Shown piece after piece: positions 18,713-28,995 of a stretch of 64,000 bases of DNA. The translations under genes and the position numbers were made by a program. The notes beneath the pieces are model-generated. The model saw nothing but the letters and a program-made list of their open reading frames with translations, had not been told where the DNA came from and ran no database searches. The DNA lies in NCBI RefSeq assembly GCF_014196115.1, contig NZ_JACIDB010000001.1:372001-436000 (forward strand), in the 5' to 3' direction. The first letter of the stretch is position 1. Each line of letters begins with the position of its first letter. The stretch is from Sphingomonas aquatilis (GTDB taxonomy: Bacteria; Pseudomonadota; Alphaproteobacteria; Sphingomonadales; Sphingomonadaceae).

Positions 18713-19566
18713 GCGGCTGGCATATCGGCATCATCGGCGGGTCGGGACTGTACGACGACGCCGGGATCGAGGATGGCCGCTGGGTCGAGGTGGCGACGCC
18801 TTGGGGGCCGCCGTCGGACGCGATCTTCACCGGGCGCGTCGGCGCGGCGCGCGTGTCGTTCCTGCCGCGGCATGGCCGGGGGCATCGGATTAGCCCCGAC
18901 GCCCTCAACGCCCGCGCCAATATCGATGCGCTGAAGCGGCTCGGCGTCACCGACGCGCTGGCGGTGTCGTCGGTCGGCTCACTGGTGGAGGAGCGGCCGC
19001 CGGGTAGCTTCACGATCGTCGATCAATTCATCGACCGGACGAAGGGGCGCGTGTCGAGTTTCTTCGGCACCGGCTGCGTCGCGCATGTCTCGATGGCCGT
19101 TCCGGTCTGCCCGCGGCTGTCGGCGCTGGTCGCAGACGCGGCGGGGGCGGGCGTGGATCGCGGCGGCACCTATCTGGCGATGGAGGGGCCGCAATTCTCG
19201 ACGCGGGCGGAAAGCCTGCTCTACCGGCAATGGGGCTGCCATGTGATCGGCATGACCGCGATGCCCGAGGCCAAGCTCGCCCGTGAGGCGGAGCTGCCCT
19301 ATGCGCTGGTCGGCATGGTGACGGACTACGACTGCTGGCGCGAGAACGAGGCGGCGGTCGATGTGACGCAGGTGCTGGCGCAGCTGTCCGCCAATGCGGC
19401 GAAGGCGCGCGACATGGTGCTGGCCTTGCTGCACTCACTGCCGGCCGAGCGGGCGGCGTCGCCGATCGATACGTGTCTGGATGCGGCGATCATCACCGCG
19501 AAGAGCGCGCGCGATCCGGCGCTGGTGGCGAAGCTGGACGCGGTGGCGGGGCGAGCACTCGCCTAA
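18709..19566 (+). CDS. mtnP: S-methyl-5'-thioadenosine phosphorylase
   Basis: The enzyme splits methylthioadenosine with phosphate into adenine and methylthioribose-1-phosphate, the first step of methionine salvage. 'IGIIGGSGLYD' at the N-terminus, 'PRHGRGHRISP', 'SSVGSL', 'YLAMEGPQFSTRAES' and 'GMTAMPEAKLAREAELPYA' are diagnostic of the MTAP/PNP trimeric family. 'GMTAMPEAKLAREAE' together with 'ALVGMVTDYDCW' favours MTAP over purine nucleoside phosphorylase. The 285-aa length fits. The GTG start overlaps the permease stop. Confidence 0.93.
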   Translation: MSGWHIGIIGGSGLYDDAGIEDGRWVEVATPWGPPSDAIFTGRVGAARVSFLPRHGRGHRISPDALNARANIDALKRLGVTDALAVSSVGSLVEERPPGSFTIVDQFIDRTKGRVSSFFGTGCVAHVSMAVPVCPRLSALVADAAGAGVDRGGTYLAMEGPQFSTRAESLLYRQWGCHVIGMTAMPEAKLAREAELPYALVGMVTDYDCWRENEAAVDVTQVLAQLSANAAKARDMVLALLHSLPAERAASPIDTCLDAAIITAKSARDPALVAKLDAVAGRALA

Positions 19567-19574
19567 CCCCCTCC

Positions 19575-19680
19575 GTCACCCCGGACTTGTTCCGGGGTCC
19601 ACCGGGCCGCGGGGGGACGGCAAGAGACACTGGCCATCCCCCTCGCCGCGGAGTGGACCCCGGACCAAGTCCGGGGTGAC
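19575..19680. repeat. Dispersed palindromic element, family B (copy 1, 106 bp)
   Basis: The left arm GTCACCCCGGACTTGTTCCG with GGGTCCAC and the right arm GTGGACCCCGGACCAAGTCC with GGGGTGAC are inverse copies around a GC-rich centre (CCGGGCCGCGGGGG ... CCCCCTCGCCGCGGA). Copies of identical length lie at 37664-37769 and 56680-56785. Confidence 0.92.
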
Positions 19681-19712
19681 GGCGAGATTGGGGCGATCTT
19701 CTTGCCCAACAA

Positions 19713-19746
19713 AAAAGGGGAGGGGCCTTGCGGCGCCTCCCCTTTT
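19713..19746 (-). terminator. Bidirectional rho-independent terminator after acnA
   Basis: An 11-bp stem AAAAGGGGAGG/CCTCCCCTTTT with a 12-nt loop carries A- and T-runs on its flanks. It lies 23 bp past the acnA stop and also faces mtnP transcription. Confidence 0.9.
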
Positions 19747-19768
19747 CTATTCCGGGAAACGAGCCCCC

Positions 19769-22456
<2,688 letters not shown>

Positions 22457-22613
22457 TATGGTCCCTTCAATTTGGCTCGAGGGCGCTCGGGGAGGCGGCG
22501 GGAAAGCCGCGCGGGCGCGCGATGAGCGCTGCGAAAGCGTATGTCGCCGCGGCCTTAGCAAGGGGTTTACGGTTGGGGAAGCGCCTATGCTGCGCGTGCG
22601 TTCGCTTGGCGGC

Positions 22614-23333
22614 TCAGGTCGTGGGTGCGGGGAGGATCGCCTGTCCCGTCGCCAGCGTCTTGCCGCGGGTGATGATGACGCGGTCGCCGACCTTTGCCTG
22701 CGCGAACAGCAATTTGGCAAAGGCGACGGGAACGCCGATGCAGCCATGCGTCGCATAGCCCCATTCGACCTTCGAACCGTGGATCGCGACGCCATCGCCG
22801 GTGAGGCGCAGCGTGTACGGCATCGGCGCATTGTCATAGGTGCGCGATACGTGCGTCGCGTCCTTCATCAGGATCGGAAAGGTGCCGAGCGGCGTCGGTT
22901 TTTCGTCGGCGCCGTACAGGATGGCGGCGGCGCCGATCTCATAGCCGTCACGGAAGACGGAGAGTGTCTGCGCGGCGAGGTCGACGGTGATGATCAGCGG
23001 ACCATCTGGCACGCCCTTGGTATCCCAGGCGTAATCGCCGAACTTGATCGGGCCGATATCGAGGATGCGCTTGACCTGCATGTTCTCCGGCGCGGGCATG
23101 GGCGTGGAGAGGGCGGCCGGCGTCGGCTTGGCGGTCGCCTCGGCGGGCGTGGTAATATGGGTTGCGGCCGGGGGCGGGGAGAGGGTGGCCCGCCGCTCGG
23201 TCGGCGTCCGGGCGGATGTGGGCCCGGCGACCGATGCCGTCCCATGCGGTGCCACCGCGGCAATCGCAGCGATTGCGATGACGGCGCCGGCGAGGATCAG
23301 TCTGGCCGCAATGGCCTGGCGACGGGCAACCAC
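22614..23333 (-). CDS. L,D-transpeptidase (YkuD domain)
   Basis: The 239-residue protein has an N-terminal hydrophobic segment ('[17 protein letters not shown]') that anchors or exports it, a Pro/Thr-rich linker to about residue 80, and a YkuD catalytic domain. The catalytic motif is '[19 protein letters not shown]', with nucleophile Cys198 preceded by His196. Such enzymes crosslink peptidoglycan 3-3 or attach proteins to it. The start is a GTG; no in-frame ATG exists upstream. No SD-like sequence is obvious. Confidence 0.88.
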   Translation of the reverse strand: MVARRQAIAARLILAGAVIAIAAIAAVAPHGTASVAGPTSARTPTERRATLSPPPAATHITTPAEATAKPTPAALSTPMPAPENMQVKRILDIGPIKFGDYAWDTKGVPDGPLIITVDLAAQTLSVFRDGYEIGAAAILYGADEKPTPLGTFPILMKDATHVSRTYDNAPMPYTLRLTGDGVAIHGSKVEWGYATHGCIGVPVAFAKLLFAQAKVGDRVIITRGKTLATGQAILPAPTT

Positions 23334-23558
23334 GATGCATCTTCCGGAAACGGTGTACGGAACGGCGAGGATGGGCGCGTTTCGCGGGCAATGCGAGTCG
23401 GCAAATCGCGGTGTGCCGTGGCGGTACGGAGCGGGGGCCCGTCAACCTTCCGGTAACCGCCTACCCAACCGGAACGGGAAGCCGGAAGCAGGAACCCAGA
23501 AACAGGAACATTGTCCGGCCCTATCCGGTTGAGTGGAAAGACCAAAAGGAGCGATGCC

Positions 23559-23843
23559 GTGTCCCATATCCCCAATTCCGCGATGAAGCATGCCGGCCCC
23601 GTCCATCACGAACCCGCGCCGGAGGCCCGGTCTGGCAAGCCGAATCGGGCGGAAAACGGCCAGGGGCTGGGCCTGCCGGCATGGCTGGCGATCGGCGGCA
23701 CGCTCGTCGTCGGGGCGGCAGCAGCGCTCGCCGTGCCGTTGCTGCGCGGCCGTGCGACTCCGGTGCCCAAGCGCCGCGGCAAGCGTGCGACGGTACGCAA
23801 GGCGGCATCGGGCGCTAAACATCGCAAGGTAGCTGCAAAATAG
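23559..23843 (+). CDS. Small single-pass membrane protein, function unknown
   Basis: The 94-residue protein has a soluble N-terminal half, one hydrophobic helix ('LPAWLAIGGTLVVGAAAALAVPLL', about residues 38-61) and a very basic C-terminal tail rich in Lys and Arg. By the positive-inside rule the tail should be cytoplasmic. The GTG start is chosen because AAAAGGAG lies upstream. A longer frame from 23511 is open but lacks a ribosome site. No family was recognised. It sits before a membrane-anchored HTH protein on the same strand. Confidence 0.6.
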   Translation: MSHIPNSAMKHAGPVHHEPAPEARSGKPNRAENGQGLGLPAWLAIGGTLVVGAAAALAVPLLRGRATPVPKRRGKRATVRKAASGAKHRKVAAK

Positions 23844-23912
23844 ACCCAGATTGGCGGAAGCGCTGGTGATGCGCGCCAGCCGTGCTAGACCCGCCCCGGG
23901 CATGGGACGACG

Positions 23913-24587
23913 ATGAAGGCGCGCGACGACACCGGGCGGAACGGATCGAACGGTATCGCCGCGTCGCTGCGCGACGGCGATGCCGTTCGCACGCGTGCCG
24001 CGGCCAGTGCGGCGCCCGATCCCGCCGCAGCGTTCGATCGCCTGTCGCGTCGCCATCGCGAATGCCTGCGCGGGGTGCGCGCGCTCAAGGGCTCCAAGGA
24101 GATCGCCGAGGAGCTCGGCATCGAGAAATCGACCGTCGACAGCTATCTGACCGAGGCGGTGAAGCTGCTCGGCGCACGCAATCGGCGCGATGCGGCGCTG
24201 CGCTGGGCGGCGTATGAAGATCAGGCCGCTGAGCCAAGCGCCGAATGTACAACGATTATTCCCGAAGCCGGGGACCCCGATAAAATCGGGGGTCATTCTG
24301 CGCGGCTATCCCCGCTCGCCGCCGATCCGCCACTGCCGGTGGTGCCGGACGAGACCATCGTCATGGCAGCGGACAGCGGCGGCGCCCGGCCTTTCAGGTC
24401 ATCGGCGTTCCCGATCCGGCTGCCCTTCCGGCGGAAAGGACAACGGAGCAACGACCTGACGGTCGGGGATCGGTTGATCTGGATACAGGCCATCGCATTC
24501 GGCACCATCGTCGGTTTCGGCATGTTGATGAGCGGCCTCCAGGCACTGACCCATTTGATCGAGGCGCTGACCCGCAACCTTTCCTGA
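23913..24587 (+). CDS. LuxR-type HTH protein with C-terminal transmembrane helix
   Basis: The 224-residue protein has a GerE/LuxR-type DNA-binding domain at about residues 42-95 ('FDRLSRRHRECLRGV', 'GSKEIAEELGIEKSTVDSYLTEAVKLLG'). There is no receiver or ligand domain in front of it. A long unstructured linker follows, then one hydrophobic segment near the C-terminus ('WIQAIAFGTIVGFGMLMSGL', about 194-213). It looks like a tail-anchored transcription factor held at the inner membrane. Part of the linker (residues about 121-128) is encoded by a palindromic repeat at 24273-24294. Targets are unknown. Confidence 0.82.
   Translation: MKARDDTGRNGSNGIAASLRDGDAVRTRAAASAAPDPAAAFDRLSRRHRECLRGVRALKGSKEIAEELGIEKSTVDSYLTEAVKLLGARNRRDAALRWAAYEDQAAEPSAECTTIIPEAGDPDKIGGHSARLSPLAADPPLPVVPDETIVMAADSGGARPFRSSAFPIRLPFRRKGQRSNDLTVGDRLIWIQAIAFGTIVGFGMLMSGLQALTHLIEALTRNLS
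24273..24294. repeat. Palindrome inside the HTH protein coding sequence
   Basis: GACCCCGA-TAAAA-TCGGGGGTC forms a near-perfect stem with one bulged G. It is in frame and translated in the linker between the DNA-binding domain and the membrane helix. The style matches the intergenic palindromes of the window. Confidence 0.7.
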
Positions 24588-24631
24588 TCGTCAGCGAAAG
24601 CGCCCCGCAGGGGGTGGAAAGGGTCGCCATC

Positions 24632-25021
24632 ATGTCGTCAATCATCGCATCGCGCACCGCTCCGGTCGCCGCGTCGTCTGTGGATACCAAGGCCGCGGCC
24701 GATGCCGTCGCGCAGCTGCTCTGGAAGCTCGAGACGCAGCTCGACGAGGCTTTCTCCACCGGCGGCGAGCTGCTCGCGGCGCTGCCCCGCGCCCGCCACG
24801 CCGCCAACCTGCCGGCGATCGCCGGGCAGCAGGCGTTCGAAGTGCTGGGCCAGGCGATCATGGCGATCGGTGCCGCCCGCGGCCACACCGTCGCGGGCCA
24901 TCGCGTCATCGAAAAAATCGGTAAGCAGATCGGGTATGAAACGAGCTTCGGCGACGAACGTCCGAAGCCCGAATTCGCCCCGACAGGTGCCGACGTCAGT
25001 CATCTGCGCGTCGCTGCCTGA
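24632..25021 (+). CDS. Hypothetical helical protein
   Basis: The 129-residue protein is soluble and mostly predicted helical by its Ala/Leu/Glu pattern ('ADAVAQLLWKLETQLDEAFSTGGELLAALPRAR'). It begins with a short Ala/Ser-rich segment. The ATG has GAAAGGG nine bases upstream, which decides the start over an upstream GTG. No known domain was recognised. It lies 44 bp after the membrane HTH gene and 46 bp before a small membrane protein gene on the same strand, suggesting one operon. Confidence 0.65.
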   Translation: MSSIIASRTAPVAASSVDTKAAADAVAQLLWKLETQLDEAFSTGGELLAALPRARHAANLPAIAGQQAFEVLGQAIMAIGAARGHTVAGHRVIEKIGKQIGYETSFGDERPKPEFAPTGADVSHLRVAA

Positions 25022-25067
25022 GGTGTCATGGCTTGACCGTCGAACTGCTCCTTTGACAGGTCAGGCC

Positions 25068-25538
25068 ATGACACACATCCTCGTCTTCAACCTGGTCCTG
25101 CTGGCGACATGCGGTTACGCGCTGTTCGCCGGCGGCGCACCCGAACGATGGACGGCGATCCTGTTCGTCACGGGGGCTCTGGCCACGTTCGCGGTGCCGG
25201 ATTTCTATCCGTCGGGCCCCTATCATCAGGTCGAGCCGATCCTGCTCGCGATCGACGTCGCGATCCTGCTCGGCCTGCTGGGGGTGGCGCTGCGTGCGGA
25301 CCGCTATTGGCCGCTGTACGTCAGCGCGCTCCATCTGATCACGCTGGCGATCCATGGCGTGAAGGCCATTCAGCCGTCGCTGGTGCCGTGGATGTACGCG
25401 GGTGCGAGCGGCAAGATCGCCTATCCCATGCTGCTGATGCTGGCGATCGGCGCGCTGCGCCACCGCCAGCGCAAGGCCCAGTTCGGGAGCGACCGCGACT
25501 GGTCGCCCCTGCGCCAACCGGACATCCCTTCATCATGA
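25068..25538 (+). CDS. Small polytopic membrane protein
   Basis: The 156-residue protein has about five hydrophobic segments: 'ILVFNLVLLATCGYALFAGG', 'AILFVTGALATFAVP', 'ILLAIDVAILLGLLGVAL', 'WPLYVSALHLITLAIHGV' and 'KIAYPMLLMLAIGAL'. A charged C-terminal tail follows. Sphingomonads carry related short membrane proteins of unknown role. Its stop overlaps the ATG of the next gene (ATGA), so the two are translationally coupled. Confidence 0.75.
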   Translation: MTHILVFNLVLLATCGYALFAGGAPERWTAILFVTGALATFAVPDFYPSGPYHQVEPILLAIDVAILLGLLGVALRADRYWPLYVSALHLITLAIHGVKAIQPSLVPWMYAGASGKIAYPMLLMLAIGALRHRQRKAQFGSDRDWSPLRQPDIPSS

Positions 25539-26017
25539 CTGCCGACATACGGTTGCTGCGCTGGCCCGAACGCGATCGCGAGGAGTACGAACGGCTGGTA
25601 TCGGCGCTGGAACGCGTGCGGGCCTCCGCCGCGCGCAGTCGGGGCGAGATCGTCGCCCCCGTGCCCGCCGGCCCCGAAGAGCCGAGCGATGCCGATCGCG
25701 CGCGCACGCTGTTGGCCCAGCGTCGTCAGCGCGACGCCATGGCGGGCGACCTGATCGAGCTGTTCGGCGAGCCGGGGTGGGACATCCTGCTGACGCTGTT
25801 CGTCGCTTATGAAGAGGCGCGCCCGGTCACGGGCGAGGCGCTCGGCCTGCTGCTGTCGCTACGCCCGGCGGTGCTGGCCCGCTGGCTGGAGCTGCTGTCC
25901 CGACGCGCGCTGATTCGCGGTGCCGTGCATAAGACGGGCACGCTCGATCCGGCGACGCCACTGGCATTGACCGACGACGGGCTGGCGCTGGTGCTGCGCT
26001 GCATCGGCGGCGCGTGA
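25535..26017 (+). CDS. Winged-helix (MarR-like) protein
   Basis: The 160-residue protein has an N-terminal charged helical segment (about 1-60) and a C-terminal domain whose layout fits a winged helix: 'DLIELFGEPGWDILLTLFVAYEEARPVTGEALGLLLSLRPAVLARWLELLSRRALI' followed by a beta-wing and a final helix 'TDDGLALVLRCI'. It is probably a DNA-binding regulator, but no family was firmly identified. It overlaps the membrane protein gene upstream by four bases. Confidence 0.7.
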   Translation: MTADIRLLRWPERDREEYERLVSALERVRASAARSRGEIVAPVPAGPEEPSDADRARTLLAQRRQRDAMAGDLIELFGEPGWDILLTLFVAYEEARPVTGEALGLLLSLRPAVLARWLELLSRRALIRGAVHKTGTLDPATPLALTDDGLALVLRCIGGA

Positions 26018-26043
26018 TGGCAAGGGCGCTGCGGGCCGGCGCG

Positions 26044-26232
26044 TCAGTGCGTCGGGCCGACCAGCCGCTCCGCCTCCTCGCGCATCATCTCGACGCCCTG
26101 GCAGACGTGGAGTCCCGCGACCGTCATGTCGAGATCGTCGGCCAGCCGCATCAGCTCTTCGCCGAGCGCCACCGCGCGGTGCAGCAGCTCGCCGCGGATG
26201 CGGCGTTGCTTCTGGTCCTCAGGCGTCATCAT
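26044..26232 (-). CDS. Small helical protein, function unknown
   Basis: The 62-residue, charged, helical protein starts at tandem ATG codons preceded by AAGGCG. It contains 'GELLHRAVALGEELMRLADDLDMTVAGLHVCQGVEMM', with heptad-like spacing. The opposite strand also holds an open frame across this stretch (26014-26247), but that one begins inside the previous gene and has an Ala/His/Arg/Leu-rich composition typical of an antisense shadow. No family was recognised. Confidence 0.5.
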   Translation of the reverse strand: MMTPEDQKQRRIRGELLHRAVALGEELMRLADDLDMTVAGLHVCQGVEMMREEAERLVGPTH

Positions 26233-26342
26233 CGCCTTGATCTCTAATCACCCCCCGCGTCCGCGCAAGCGGGTAGCGGAGCAAAAAACCGGGGCAGCAC
26301 GTTTGTCCCATACCATCCAGACGTCATGACAGGAGAGGCGCA

Positions 26343-26771
26343 ATGGCGGACGACACCCATCCCACCGACGATGCCGCAAAGACCGGCGGCAACCCCATGC
26401 ACGACGCCGCGCAGCGTGCGAGCGACACCATGCGCGGCGCAAGCGAGGCGATGCGCGGTGCCTTCACCGATCATGTTATGAATCCCGCCCGCCGCGCCGG
26501 CGAGGCGATGCGCGCCTCCGGCCAGAAGGTGGCCGACGGCAGCGCGGCGCTGGGCCTCAAGATCATCGAGCAGGCCGAACGCAATTCGCACGATGCGTTC
26601 GAGGCGATGCGCGAGGCGGCGCAGGCCCGCGACGTTACCGACGTGCTGCGCATCCAGGGCAATTACCTGCGCCGGCAGGGCGAACGCTCGATGGAGCAGG
26701 CGCGCGAGATCGGCGAGATGATCCTGCGCTTCGGCCGCGACGCGGTGACGCCGCCCAAATCGGGCGACTGA
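26343..26771 (+). CDS. Phasin-like protein
   Basis: The 142-residue protein is amphipathic and helical without a signal peptide or membrane segment. It contains 'NSHDAFEAMREAAQARDVTDVLRIQGNYLRRQGERSMEQAREIGEMI', the pattern of phasins that coat polyhydroxyalkanoate granules. Upstream is AGGAGAGGCGC at correct spacing. 3-hydroxybutyrate dehydrogenase at 55.2 kb supports PHB turnover in this organism, but no PHA synthase is in the window. A general granule- or membrane-associated role is the alternative. Confidence 0.7.
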   Translation: MADDTHPTDDAAKTGGNPMHDAAQRASDTMRGASEAMRGAFTDHVMNPARRAGEAMRASGQKVADGSAALGLKIIEQAERNSHDAFEAMREAAQARDVTDVLRIQGNYLRRQGERSMEQAREIGEMILRFGRDAVTPPKSGD

Positions 26772-26809
26772 CGCGCGCGATGGGCGGGTGGCGAGGGGCC
26801 GCCCGTTCC

Positions 26810-27313
26810 TCAGCCGAACGGCGTCGCGCGTGCCAGCATCAGCAGGTCGTGCGCGACGCCGTCGCTCGCGCGGACGTGACCGGCGAGCCGCGCCTCCTGC
26901 GTGAAGCCCAGCCGCTCGAACAGTGCCACCGATGCTGCGGCATCCGGCGTCATCGTCGCGGTCAGCTTGGCGAGACCATGCGCGTGCGCGATGGCGAGCA
27001 ACGCCTGCAACAGGTCGCTGCCCAGACCCTGGCCACGCCGGTCGGGGGCCACGAGCAGCCGGATTTCGCCGACATGCCCGCTCCATCCCAGCGGATCGCG
27101 GATCAGCGCCGCGGTGGCGACGATGCGGCCGTCGTCCTCGGCGACGAGGCTGTCGATCCAGCCTTCGCCGACCGCCTGCTGCCACGCCTCGATCACCCGC
27201 GGATGGCGCAGGTCGCGGCCGGAAAACAGCAGGTCATGTTCGGGCAGCGTCGCGGTGAAGGCGAGGACGGCGTCGTCGTCGGTCGGCCGGAACCGGCGGA
27301 TGGTGTGGCTCAT
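26810..27313 (-). CDS. GNAT-family N-acetyltransferase
   Basis: The 167-residue protein has the GNAT core: 'DDAVLAFTATLPEHD' at the N-terminus, 'IRLLVAPDRRGQGLGSDLLQALLAIAHAHGL' (motif A with the Q/RxxGxG acetyl-CoA loop at 'RRGQGLG') and 'AAASVALFERLGFTQEA' (motif B). The ATG has AGGAGCG upstream. The substrate is not predictable. It is convergent with the phasin-like gene and is read in the same direction as the efflux operon that follows it. Confidence 0.88.
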   Translation of the reverse strand: MSHTIRRFRPTDDDAVLAFTATLPEHDLLFSGRDLRHPRVIEAWQQAVGEGWIDSLVAEDDGRIVATAALIRDPLGWSGHVGEIRLLVAPDRRGQGLGSDLLQALLAIAHAHGLAKLTATMTPDAAASVALFERLGFTQEARLAGHVRASDGVAHDLLMLARATPFG

Positions 27314-27396
27314 GATCGCTCCTGGCCCGTCTGCTACCGTACGTGTGGGGCCGGTACATCGGCAGTCGCCCGGCCAGCGTCAACCCGCGGCAAGTC

Positions 27397-28995
27397 TCAG
27401 TCCCGGCGCGGCGCGCCACTGGGGGAGACGGGTTGCGGACCGTCGGGCGTCACCTCCAGCGACGAATCGCCGCCCAGCACCCGGTAGAGCGTCGCGCGAT
27501 TGTTCGCCGCGGTCAGCTGCGTGCCGATCAGCGTGCGCTGCGCCGAATAATAGCTGCGCTGGGCGTCGAGGCTGGACAGGAAGGTATCGAGCCCCCCCTG
27601 ATAGCGCGCATTGACCAGCCGCAGCGTATCGGCGGCGGCATCGCGGAAATTCGCCTGCGCGCGCAATTGGTCGGCGATCGTCCCCTGACGGGCGAGCGCG
27701 TCGGCGACCTCCTGAAACGCGGTCTGGATCGTCTTTTCGTACGTTGCGAGCGCGGCGTCGCGCTGTGCCTCGGTATAACGGACATTGGCGCGGCCGGCGC
27801 CGGCCTGGAAGATCGGATAGCTGACAGACGGCGCCACCGAATAGTTGAACGCCCCGCCGGTGAAGAGCGTCGAAAGCGCGTTGCTCGCGAAGCCGACCAG
27901 CCCGGTCAGCGAGATGCGCGGGAACAGCGCCGCGCGCGCCGCGCCGATCTGCGCATTGTAGCTTTGCAGCGTATATTCCGCCTGCACGACGTCGGGCCGG
28001 CGCAGCAGGATGCCGCTGTCGAGCCCGGCGGGCAGGCTGGCGATCGTCGGCGCGGCAACGTCGATCGACTCGGGCAGCAGCGCGGGATCGATCGGCGCCC
28101 CGACCAGCAATTGCAGCGCGTTGACGTCCTGCGCGACCAGCGTCTTCTGCTCGGCGAGGTCGGCGTTCGCGGTTTCGAGGATCTGCTCCGCCTGCCGCAG
28201 GTCGGTGCGGGCGCTGATCCCACCCTCCAGCCGCGCGCGGGTCAGGCGCACGCTAACCGCGGCGCTTTTGGCGGTATCCTCCGCGACCTTCAACAGGCTG
28301 CGGTCGGCGGCGTATGTCAACCAGCCGCTCGCGACCTCGCCCACCAGCGTCAGTCGCGTCGCGCGGGCGCCGGCTTCGGTGGCGAAATAGCGGTCGAGCG
28401 CGGCGCGCGACAGCGAGCGCAGGCGGCCGAACAGGTCGATCTCGAACGCCGTCGTGCCGATCTGCGCGGAGAAGGCGCTGTTGCCGCCACCAGTGTTGAG
28501 GACCGCGCCCGTTCCCGTGCCGTTGCCCGTATCGACGCCGGTGCCCGTGCCCGTCCCACCGGTTCCCGTTCCGCCCGTTCCCGTGCCGCCGGTGCCCGTC
28601 CCGCCAGTGCCCGTCCCGGTGTTGCCGCTGTTCGCGATGCCGCGCGTGCCGTTGCCGCCGTCCGAATAGGTGTAGCGGCCGGTGGCGTTGATTGCGGGGA
28701 ACAGATTGGCACGCTGGATGCCATATTGCGCGCGCGCCGCGGCGATATTGGCGGCGGCGACGCGCAGGTCGCGGTTGTTGGCGAGCGCCTGGTCGATCAG
28801 CCGTTGCAGCCGCGCGTCCTTGAACACGTCGCGATAGGTGATCGCGGGCAGCCGTGCCTCGCTCTGGCGAAGGTAGGCGTCGCCGACCGGCCACGACGCC
28901 GGCACCGGCGTGTCGGGGCGGACGTATTTCGGCTCCATCGAACAGCCGGCGAGCATCGTGGCGCCGAGCGCGATGGCGAGGATCGAACGGGTCAT
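27397..28995 (-). CDS. Efflux system outer-membrane lipoprotein (OprM/NodT family)
   Basis: The 532-residue protein is the outer-membrane factor of the adjacent RND pump. It has a lipoprotein signal with lipobox 'LAGC' (Cys18) and the family opening 'YVRPDTPVPASW'. Two OEP repeats follow, with 'ANNRDLRVAAANIAAARAQYGIQRANLFP' and 'SYPIFQAGAGRANVRYTEAQRDAALATYEKTIQTAFQEVADALA' as helical hairpins. Residues about 126-163 form a Gly/Thr low-complexity insert in what should be the first extracellular barrel loop. The start overlaps the RND permease stop (ATGA), giving operon order adaptor, permease, outer-membrane factor. Confidence 0.93.
   Translation of the reverse strand: MTRSILAIALGATMLAGCSMEPKYVRPDTPVPASWPVGDAYLRQSEARLPAITYRDVFKDARLQRLIDQALANNRDLRVAAANIAAARAQYGIQRANLFPAINATGRYTYSDGGNGTRGIANSGNTGTGTGGTGTGGTGTGGTGTGGTGTGTGVDTGNGTGTGAVLNTGGGNSAFSAQIGTTAFEIDLFGRLRSLSRAALDRYFATEAGARATRLTLVGEVASGWLTYAADRSLLKVAEDTAKSAAVSVRLTRARLEGGISARTDLRQAEQILETANADLAEQKTLVAQDVNALQLLVGAPIDPALLPESIDVAAPTIASLPAGLDSGILLRRPDVVQAEYTLQSYNAQIGAARAALFPRISLTGLVGFASNALSTLFTGGAFNYSVAPSVSYPIFQAGAGRANVRYTEAQRDAALATYEKTIQTAFQEVADALARQGTIADQLRAQANFRDAAADTLRLVNARYQGGLDTFLSSLDAQRSYYSAQRTLIGTQLTAANNRATLYRVLGGDSSLEVTPDGPQPVSPSGAPRRD
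28550..28624 (-). repeat. Tandem 15-bp repeat coding Thr-Gly-Thr-Gly-Gly units
   Basis: About five units of a degenerate 15-bp repeat (core CCCGTCCCGCCAGTG on the plus strand) encode a repeated TGTGG pentapeptide in the outer-membrane efflux protein. Flanking sequence extends the Gly/Thr character to about 28507-28620. Confidence 0.85.

Noticed and set aside
26014..26247. A 77-codon plus-strand open frame after the winged-helix gene.
   Set aside because: It begins at the preceding stop and is antisense to a better small gene with its own ribosome site; composition is shadow-like.
28550..28624. Short regular repeats considered as a CRISPR array.
   Set aside because: Units are 15 bp, contiguous without spacers, and lie in frame within a coding sequence.
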